A DNA stretch of 20,882 bases from Phallusia fumigata. Its lineage: Eukaryota; Chordata; Ascidiacea; Phlebobranchia; Ascidiidae. Location: assembly GCA_008931825.1 (NCBI GenBank), contig QXVZ01001853.1:1-20882 (forward strand), written 5' to 3'. Numbering within the stretch: the first letter of the stretch is position 1; every line of letters begins with the position of its first letter. The position numbers were made by a program, and so were the translations under genes. This document shows positions 1 to 10,100 of the stretch, in pieces. The notes beneath the pieces were generated by a model that had not been told where the DNA came from, ran no database searches, and saw only the letters and a list, made by a program, of their open reading frames with translations.

Positions 1-109
1 CATCGTATAACTTTAAGTTTTCGAGATTTTTTAATGTTTTTAAACATGCTACAATCAGTGATAGAATGAGGTTGAGCTGAGGCATACAAAATTGATTTTT
101 GCATTTTAG
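1..109 (+). other. Upstream intron or outron ending in a splice acceptor
   Basis: AT-rich sequence ending in TTGATTTTTGCATTTTAG, a good 3' splice site directly before exon 1. It is either the end of an upstream intron or, if the organism uses spliced-leader trans-splicing as tunicates do, an outron. No promoter element is recognised. Confidence 0.55.
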
Positions 110-1146
110 CTTCATAGGTTTTGCTGCCGAAGAACTTGATAAGATGTCAGACACAATTTTAGCAAATTTTGGCAGACAGCCATTTATCTTTCTGCAAATT
201 GCATTTTTTGCAATGCTGCTGAACGTTTTTATCCAATGGGATTTGAATCAGTTTGGCTGGATAGGTGTTTTGCAGTTATTTTTGGCATGTTGCAATTTAA
301 AATTTCTAACCCAGTTCAAGCTCCAAAAGACTTGTGAAGCTTGTTCAAATGGTATCAGCAGCAGCCACACAGAAATGCAGAAGAATGGGTCGAAACAACA
401 TGCTCTTCAGCCTAACCCTGACCAATATCTACAACATCCTATTAAAAGTGATTTGAGGGATCAACCATCTTCTAAGGTTTGCAGAATGCATGTCTGCAAT
501 TGCAGTGAAAGGGTAATGCCAGCAGATGATACTGAAATAAGTGACCTGGGAACATGTGTAGAAGCAGTAACTGACCTAAATAATAATGTTTTCCTTGATG
601 GGACTGTAATAGAAACGAAATTCCAGATTGACCCACTTGACAACATGTCAGTACAAGAAACAACAGCAGGGGACAATGAAACTATGCATAAAGACCTACA
701 GCTGCAGTTCACAGATAATTTCAAACCGGCTACTTGTCTTTGCCACCACCAAAGTGAACTTGTAGGAAAACATGACTTAGTATGTAGCCAAAATCAACCC
801 TCAAAATATGTGCTGCAAAACCTTTCAGATGTAAGTTGCTCACTTAGTCATGAAAGGGCAGAAAGTTTGTTAACGGCAAAAGAAAAAACATCTTTGGGCA
901 CCACTGAAAAGCATGTCAGCATATTCAAAAAACTTTTAACTTTCATTGGTGAACTGTACATCCAAGTATTGTACTATCTTGTATTATTAGGAACACTGGC
1001 ACCAAAAAAGAGTCAAACACCAAAACATGTTCAACAAATTCAGAAAGAGACTTGTTCAGAACTCACTGGTAACACTTTTGAAAATCCAGATCATCTCAAT
1101 GAAGGAAATACCCCAGAAGAAGATGTGACAATCTGTCATACTCAAG
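110..1146 (+). CDS. Exon 1: long N-terminal region with hydrophobic segments
   Basis: The exon opens after the acceptor TTTTTGCATTTTAG and ends at the donor CAAG|GTTTTT in phase 1, which joins the BIR1 exon in frame. The first ATG is at 144, with A at -3, and leaves 34 nt of possible 5' UTR. The frame is also open upstream of that ATG to the acceptor, so an earlier coding exon outside the window cannot be excluded. The 334 residues match no family I recognise. Visible parts are two hydrophobic stretches at residues 13-32 and 37-50, a third at about 264-286 flanked by lysines on both sides, and a Ser/Thr/Asn/Gln-rich middle with scattered Cys clusters (around residues 65-68, 117-124 and 196-199). 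XIAP and cIAP have only a short segment before BIR1, so this is a lineage-specific extension. The hydrophobic stretches could be membrane segments or buried helices; that is inference. Confidence 0.75.
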
Positions 1147-4100
1147 GTTTTTATGTATATGCATACATACATATATATGTGCATGTGTATTTTCTGAAAT
1201 TATTATGGGTACCTTAAAGGGGCCCATCCTAAACGCTCATTTAATTCAGTGGTTCCCAAGGTTGGAATCAATCAAGGCTACCCTGGGAGCATTTCATTAA
1301 TATGGAATACAATTTCAAAGCAAATTTTTCATTTATCTCTTTAAACAATGTTGATCAAACTACATCAGCCTCATTGGAGTTGTTCATGAAAAAAACACTT
1401 CGATTTTAGTATTTGTTAAAAAAGGTTAAAGGTTCAAAAGCTGATTAATTTGATTACAGTGTGACATGACTATACAAGAAAAGTCACCCTCCTTGTTTTT
1501 ACCTGATTTTTTTAATGTTGAAAGGGTAAACTTGTTTCCTTTTTGCAGATGATGTCAAACGTGAACAATATCGCTTGGCAACGTTTCGCAACTACTTAAA
1601 CTCTCGGATCAACACTTCACTGTTTGCTAAGGCAGGCTTTTATTTTACTGGGTTAGCTGACAGAGTTCAATGCTTTGCTTGCAACCATGTCCTTGAAAAT
1701 GTTTCACCCACCCTGGACCCACTGCTGCTAAGGCACCATGAGTAAGGCCAATATATAGCTAAAATCATAGGCGTAGAGTTTTGCAAACTACCGGGCAGGG
1801 TTTGAAAAAATGCAAATTTCCTGGGAAGCCAACAAAAATTTCCCGCTAATTTTCGGCAAATCCCCTAAGTTCCTTTATGTAACAGGAATATTAAACTAAT
1901 AGATGTTACAAAAACAAAAAAATTCCCGTGAGTAGGACTAATTTCCCGGGAAGGAGCTTCCCCATTTCCCCACTTTTTCCCACCATGCTACCGGGGGTGC
2001 AGCACGTGACAATCCTAAAATCAGAAGTCGTGTTGTGTGCTGCCTTCGAAGGCGCTGAATTTTACAAAAATGCAAGGTGGTAGATGTATGTCATATGTCA
2101 AGTATTATGACTTCACACACATGCACAACGGCAAGAGTCTGGTTATCCCACACACCTGACCGACCTCATTAGTTGGTTAATTCACTTCGCTCACAAAAAG
2201 CATCAAAAGTTTCATTACGTACAAGCAAAACTAAAGTGGTACATTGCGGTGATCAGACTGCACTTTATGCGTTTTAGAAACATGGAAACAAACTACGAGG
2301 GCATGGGTATCTATGCGTTAAGTCACATGACCCTGAACATGTTTTTATATCGATGATTCTCTTCTAACTATCCAAAATTACAAATGCATTGTGGTTCCAA
2401 TGGTTGGTTGTGCATTAAGTCAAAAATGACACTTCACCCAGATAAATTATGACCAAATCATGTTTCATTACAGTCATTGTTGCGACACATAGCCTGTTTA
2501 TGTCCAGCCAGACGAATTGTTGCATTTCCAGCTGTTTTTGTTCGAGCAATGGCATGACCATAAATGCATTTGTTTTAAAAAAATCGGCAAAGCGGAACAA
2601 AGATGTGGCTATGTGGTAATATTTAAGTGAAGGCACCCCTGTCCCTAATGCCAGTGGCTAAAAATATTGCTTGGGTAACTGTGGGATCCATTACAGTGTA
2701 GTATATTTGGAATAACTTTAAATGAGTTGTACTTGCAGTAGGTGTAGTATGCTTGTCTCACAAAGCATGTTGAAAAATCTTGTTAAAGCAAGCACATTTC
2801 TACTTGTATCAATTGCAAAGTAAAATAATCATTAATTAATGTAATGAGCTTTGAATCATTTAAATCTGTGCCTGTGTTTTGCAGAACAACTTGCCCTTTT
2901 ATTAGGGGACCTGGAAGTCACGGAAATATTCCCATTGGAAATCAAGCCACATCAGTAGCAGTGGTAACTTTTCATTTACAGTAGTTAAACCTTTGAAATT
3001 AATTCAAATACAATAAATTTTTTTTATGAGCCATTTTGGCAAATTTACCAATGCCCAAGTGGATTTTGAGGAAACAGTAGTCTAAACTATGCTTAAATGA
3101 CATACTGATTATTAGAAAATTTTGGTTGTCTGTGTCTGTGTGTACAACTTGCAAGTTTGTGCTTATACCAAGCAATGTTTGTTTTTAGAGGCAACATATT
3201 TCTCCATCTGCAAGTGTCCCCCCAGTGTTAAGCAGTGGGGCAAGGTGATTTATGTCCTATTTGGGTTTGGATTGATTTTGTAATGCATGATATTTTTCAA
3301 CTTGTGTGAAATAAGAACACACCAGTGCAATTTTAGATCAAAAACATGCCATTCATTTGCTCTAGTTGTGTATAAAACAACCTGAAAAATGATAATTTTT
3401 TTTTAATTGCTTTGATGAACTGCGATTGTGGTATATAATGTTAATTCAGTGCAAAATGTTTGTTTGGGAGATTGATCTACCAAATATTTAATTATGTGTG
3501 AGCAAATCTTTTTATAGTCTGGACTTTGTTAAAAACATATTTCCAAAATTTTGCAGACCAAATGGCCCAACTGCCACAGTCAGAAACCCTATGTACCAGA
3601 CTGCAAGAGTTATATCATCGTCCTCTAGTTTTTCAAATGATGCTCCCCCGAGAAGAAACAATGCTCCAATTGAGCGTCATCTTGCTGATATACCAGATCC
3701 TGTCCATCAGACACTTATTCAGCAACTTGATCTTTGCAATGAAGTTGATCGTGTCAGAAGCTTTACTCATGCTTGGAATCGAGACACCCTTCCAACCCCA
3801 CGGCGAATGGCCAATGCGGGCTGGTTTTATTTGGGAAATCTTGACCGAACGCAGTGTTTCAGCTGTGGTGGTGTTCTCCGTAATTGGAGAATGACTGACA
3901 TTCCTTCCGCTGAGCACATTAGACATTTTCCTCAGTGTGCTATGGCCATGGGAGCAGAAGCTCGAAACATTCCGGAACAAGAGCCGGTTAGCATTATAAT
4001 TTGCCATTCAAAAGAGCACTTGTATATAATTGTTCTTTATTTTTTTGTAGCAACAATTGCCTCCAATAAGTGTCAGAAGACTCACTGAGCAGGAGAAAAT

Positions 4101-7100
4101 TGATTTGCGAAACATGTTTCCATGTGCTGATCCCAGAACTCCCGAAATGAGGTCCCATCAAAGTCGTACGAGCACTTTTACCAACTGGGTCTACACCAGA
4201 GCTACTCCAGCGATGTTGGCAGAGGCTGGATTTTTTTCACTGGGTACTTTGCACGTCTACCAGCTATGTGTACTACTTTTCCGTACTGACAAATTTCTGT
4301 CAATGTGCCTTTAATTCCAAAAAGGAGTCCGGGATCGGGTAAAGTGCTATTACTGCAATGGGGGTCTTCAAAACTGGAGGAGGAATGATGATCCTTGGGA
4401 GCAGCATGCAAAGTGGTATCCAAATTGTGAATATGTTTTGCAAAACCGAGGACCGGAGTACATTCATTCCGTTGTTGCCCGTTACCCTGATATAGACCGG
4501 CCTACACTTCGGACGACAGGACAAAATATGCCCCCTCCATTAAGGTAGTTGTATTTCCTGTTATAACTGTATGGGCAGGACACTAAAAGCATTTATTTGA
4601 TGTGATTTAAAGTTTCAAATCAGTAAAAATGTCATAGCTTGTGCCTTCTTTAATGTAAGTTACAAGTCAACTCATGTTATTTATACTTTATACATAACCT
4701 TTTTGATCCATAATCCTATCATCTTAAAAATTATTTGTTAACTTACTTTTACTAGTGGACGAAGCAGCCAAAGCATGCAACTGTTGCCAGCCCCAGAAAT
4801 AGTGGATCCACAAATACAGATGCAACAAGAACTATCTTTGTTGGAAGAAGTAATGCACTCGGAAATTGCATCCACTGTTTTAGGTAACTTTTCCTTATTG
4901 CTTCTGATAAAGTATTAGGCTCCTTGCTGCGCATGGGTCTTAAATAAAAAGAAAATAATTAAACTGTTGAGTAAAGTTGTATGAGGCCATAGGCATAACA
5001 ACTACATATTGTCAAACATTCTAGTAGTAATTGGTGCTTTTACCAATACAGATAGGGCAACAGTTGGTGCCAAAGTTGCTGTTTTGAAACTTTGTTGTTT
5101 AGTATTTGTTTTAGAAACAGCTTCATTGCACCAAAAACAAGATACATGAGCCAGTTGGCTAATGCAACATGCAAATTTTAACCTTTTTATGCAAACCTTT
5201 GTTGTTGGACGGTATTGTCAAACATTCTAGTAGTAATTGGTGCTTTTACCAATACTGATAGGGCAATAGTTGGTGCCTGAGTTGGTGTTTTGAAACTTTG
5301 TTGTTTAGTATTTGTTTTGGGAACAGCTTCATTGCACCAAAAACAGGATACCTGACAATGAGCCAGTGGGCTAACACAACATGCAAATTTTAACCTTTTT
5401 ATGCAAACCTTTGTTGTTGGAGGGTGTAATTTTAGAAGGAGTCAAACAGTCAGGAAACAAAGCGTTTTTTCCCGACAATGATTCAGGCAAACTACATGTA
5501 ATGCCGAAATAAACCAGCAAAATACTGTCCCTGTAGAAATCGTTTGTTTTTATTTTACGCTTGACTTAGAATTTTAGGAAACTTAACAATTATCTCCCAA
5601 GCAGAATGTGAAACTGTTTTTACTTGCACATAGTTTTTGTACAAGTTATTTCAAACTTGTTTTCTGTTGCAACATGGGAGTAACATGTTTTACATTATAA
5701 ATACAAATTTGAACCACCCTTTTGAGTCAGCATTACTTTTTCTGTAAAAAGTACTGTACATTTGTTTGCGTTAGGCCACATCTTTCACAGAATTAATGCA
5801 TGCCGCCAAGATGGCCAAGTGGTTAGCGCGACTGCCTTGTGCACGTAAGGTTGTTGGTTCTAATCCCATCTCGGCCGATTGTGTTTCCTTGAGCAAGAAG
5901 CTTAAGCGGCATTGCTCCAACCCAGAGGAACCCGATGGGTTGACCCAAATTCCAGTCACCAACTTTCAAAAAACAAAAAAATCAAATAGAAAATTATCCA
6001 ATGGAACTGCAATGAAGCAGGTAGCTCGACGGCGGACTCATAATCAGCATGACGCATTCAGGCGTTGCTCCGCCTCCCGAGGATAAAAAAAACAAACATG
6101 CCAAGGCATCTTGACTTAATTCCCGGTGCCTAGGTATTTTGGTTCGACGCTACCATTGACGTCAAATGCGGCTTTGTGTAAAGTTTGGGTTGACGAAGCT
6201 GCTTATTTTGCACTTATGAGTTTAGATAGCAATAGCATACGCCTTTATATGGTAGCGGTAATAACCGTAATAAATCAGCTGGGTGTTCCCTACCGTGAGC
6301 TTGTGGACTGACATTTCGTGCATTCCAACGTGGAACATTTTTTTTGGTAGAAAACTTCACAAACTTCAGACAATTCTCGTTGTTTTAGCAGAATCAAGTG
6401 AACATTGATTTATTAGCGGGGGTTCAACAACGTCGTCCTTCATGTTCCAAGCACATTCTTTTTCCATGTATGGCCTCAAAGCGAGTCAGTATGAAACCGT
6501 AATGGTATTGTCTAACGCTACGTCCATGTATAGAGTGCCTTGACGACAGAACTTGGATGATTTGCAATGGTCTTCTAACACTTTTTAAAATTTTGTATGC
6601 AGCCTCGAAATGTAAATGGGGCCCGTCAGTAATTGCTTTGTGGTTAACAGCACGGACGAAAGTTTATTTTTTTGGCTATGAAGCGCGTAATTTTGAGAAG
6701 CGTTAAATCGACTGTGGTATTTTGTTTGGGCGGCTCCTTGAAATTTATGACCCAAAGCGATTAGGTATGGCGTCCTAATAAACGTCCGTCAAAGTTTTTG
6801 AGCCTCACCGCGTTCCAGTGTTTATTTTACTGAAATAGGCCGGAAATTGAAAGGTGATCAAACTTTCATGGGGGCAAACAGTCATTACTTTTGTGATTTC
6901 AAATGTTCCAATTTGGCGTAAACTTCAGGTGTTGTATTGGTCAATTTGGTTGGTTTCATCTCCCTACAACGACATCGATGACAGGCCTTGTAGTCCAGTA
7001 GTATTCACTTATCGTAGTTACTACAAATCACAAATGTAACCAATACCAGTCTGTTGCTCGGCGACGGTGAAGTATTAGTTTCGTAGCAACCTTCGATTTG

Positions 7101-10100
7101 AACGGCCCTTTGTTGCGCGTCAATTAATTTTTGTGTGACTACTTTAATCGAATCACTGTGTTTAATTTGGTGCAACCCATTTCCACACCCGGTTGTATGC
7201 AGGTTTTGGTCATGACTTTGGATAGGCAGCACTAAAAGGCCCATTCCGGCTCAAAACATTCTCTTTTTTCGAAAGAATTAATTTTGGTTCGCTGTGGTGT
7301 CATTCTCCGTCAGCGGACAAGTTAATTTACGTGAACAAATCCATTGCAGAATTGTATGTATATGTCAATTTAAAAAATTAAGTATTTGTTATTATAGTTT
7401 ACCACACGACTTTCTTAGGACGCATGTGGACTTTTGCTCGCTAGTCCAGTGTTGCTTGCTGGAAAAACGTCGGAATGAACACGTGCGGGTTCGTGTTCCC
7501 GGTTTGAGATGCATGCTTTGTGGTTGCCCATGGAAACGCATGACGTTGAGTCAGGATTCGTAAGGGGGCTTAAACACGAGCAAACCTAGTATGAAGGGTT
7601 TGTTCTTTGAGCGTAAGCTTAAAAAACGTTTAATTTTGGTTTGTCCCATGCCGAGGGAAGTACTTGAGACAGATTTTAATTTAACAGTCAAGTTCGAAGT
7701 AACATAACCTCTCGCAGGGGAAGTCTGTGTTCAGGCCAANGTAATAACCGTAATAAATCAGCTGGGTGTTACCTACCGTGGTAGAAAACCCCAAAAACTT
7801 CAGACAATTCTCGTTGTTTTTAGCAGAATCAAGTGAACATTGATTTAGTAGCAGGGTGTTCAACAACGTCGTCCTTCATGTTCCAAGCACATTCTTTTTC
7901 CATGTATGGCCTCAAAGCGAGTCCGTATGCAACCGTAATGGTATTTTCTAACGCTAAGTCCATGTATAGAGCGCCTTGACGACAGAATTTGGATGATTTG
8001 CAATGGTCTTCTAACACTTTTTAAAATTTTGTATGCAGCCTCGAAATGTAAATGGGGCCCGACAGTAATTGCTTTGTGGTTAACAGCACGGACGAAAGTT
8101 TATTTTTTTGGCTATGAAGCGCGTAATTTTGAGAAGCGTTAAATCGACTGTGGTATTTTGTTTGGGCGGCTCCTTGAAATTTATGACCCAAAGCGATTAG
8201 GTATGGCGTCCTAATAAACGTCCGTCAAAGTTTTTGAGCCTCACCGCGTTCCAGTGTTTATTTTACTGAAATAGGCCGGAAATTGAAAGGTGATCAAACT
8301 TTCATGGGGGCAAACAGTCATTACTTTTGTGATTTCAAATGTTCCAATTTGGCGTAAACTTCAGGTGTTGTATTGGTCAATTTGGTTGGTTTCATCTCCC
8401 TACAACGACATCGATGACAGGCCTTGTAGTCCAGTAGTATTCACTTATCGTAGTTACTACAAATCACAAATGTAACCAATACCAGTCTGTTGCTCGGCGA
8501 CGGTGAAGTATTAGTTTCGTAGCAACCTTCGATTTGAACGGCCCTTTGTTGCGCGTCAATTAATTTTTGTGTGACTACTTTAATCGAATCACTGTGTTTA
8601 ATTTGGTGCAACCCATTTCCACACCCGGTTGTATGCAGGTTTTGGTCATGACTTTGGATAGGCAGCACTAAAAGGCCCATTCCGGCTCAAAACATTCTCT
8701 TTTTTCGAAAGAATTAATTTTGGTTCGCTGTGGTGTCATTCTCCATCAGCGGACAAGTTAATTTACGTGAACAAATCCATTGCAGAATTGTATGTATATG
8801 TCAATTTAAAAAATTAAGTATTTGTTATTATAGTTTACCACACGACTTTCTTAGGACGCATGTGGACTTTTGCTCGCTAGTCCAGTGTTGCTTGCTGGAA
8901 AAACGTCGGAATGAACACGTGCGGGTTCGTGTTCCCGGTTTGAGATGCATGCTTTGTGGTTGCCCATGGAAACGCATGACGTTGAGTCAGGATTCGTAAG
9001 GGGGCTTAAACACGAGCAAACCTAGTATGAAGGGTTTGTTCTTTGAGCGTAAGCTTAAAAAACGTTTAATTTTGGTTTGTCCCATGCCGAGGGAAGTACT
9101 TGAGACAGATTTTAATTTAACAGTCAAGTTCGAAGTAACATAACCTCTCGCAGGGGAAGTCTGTGTTCAGGCCAATCCGTCTAAAGCTCAATTTTTATCA
9201 ATTACAACAAGTCTTTAAATTGGATAATTTTGAAAACATGAATTCGTTTTTTTATTGCCTGTGGAACCAGTTTCCAGGCGTCAGTGGTTGGGAAAACGTA
9301 AAACGCAAGAAAAACGGGTTTCAATAAGTAGTTTTTATTGCACAACAGTTTAGCTAACGTAGTTAACTTTCGCGTGTCCATTCGATTTTTGTATGCTTAC
9401 ACGCACTATAACTATGGGGTTTTTGTGCATTTGACTAAACGGGGCTTAGAAATGGTTTATTTTCTACCAGGGGTTTTGCAAATTATGATTTAGTTTGTTG
9501 TTTAAAAGGGAACCTTTGTTAAGCGGTTATTATGGCTGCTACATATACATGTGGGTGAAGTGTCTTGTAGGGAGCGTAAAACTTGTGCGATTTGGATGAA
9601 ACTTTTACTGGTGGTGGTTTGACGTATGTGGGTGTATCACCAGATTGTCAACCTCCACTACCCAAGCGGTGCCCTCATTTCCTTAAATGGCCAAATTGTA
9701 TACCTCGATGGCTAATGACTAGTCAGGACCGTTAAATGCATCACAAGAATGGTAAAAGTAACTTCAAAAAGACATCAAAGTCCGTTCCTTTCCGTAGCAC
9801 GCCTTTCAAAATTTGATCCAACAAGGTAAAGTTATATGCGGTTCTTGGCGTATCAGCTGAAAGGCGTTTTTGTGTAATGGCGCAACGCCCCACCCATTAC
9901 AGACCCTAATTGTCATATCGTGTTACGCAAAAGTCTTTGCACAATGTTTGGGCCGAAAACCGATTAACTGTGAACAGCTCTCTCACCAAAGTTTGTCACA
10001 CACGTTAAACTGTAATCGACCACCAAACTAACATCACCAAGTTACTAAAACCGCGAACTGATTTAAAAACGCGCAGTTTGACGCCGTTGGGTCTTTCAAC

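Noticed and set aside
3526-4524. Other-frame open frames over the BIR exons on both strands
   Set aside because: They are shadows of the BIR2 and BIR3 coding sequence, which is set by zinc-ligand spacing and splice phase.
5805-5875. Functional tRNA gene
   Set aside because: Box B is imperfect, the acceptor stem has a mismatch, and the unit is attached to a SINE body instead of a short Pol III terminator.
5796-6086. 96-codon plus frame and 63-codon minus frame over the SINE
   Set aside because: Both run through the tRNA head and A-rich tail of a SINE, which is non-coding.
6854-8999. Repeated open frames of 61, 79 and 89 codons in both copies of the direct duplication
   Set aside because: They are identical only because the DNA is duplicated. 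They overlap on opposite strands, are short, and show no motif.
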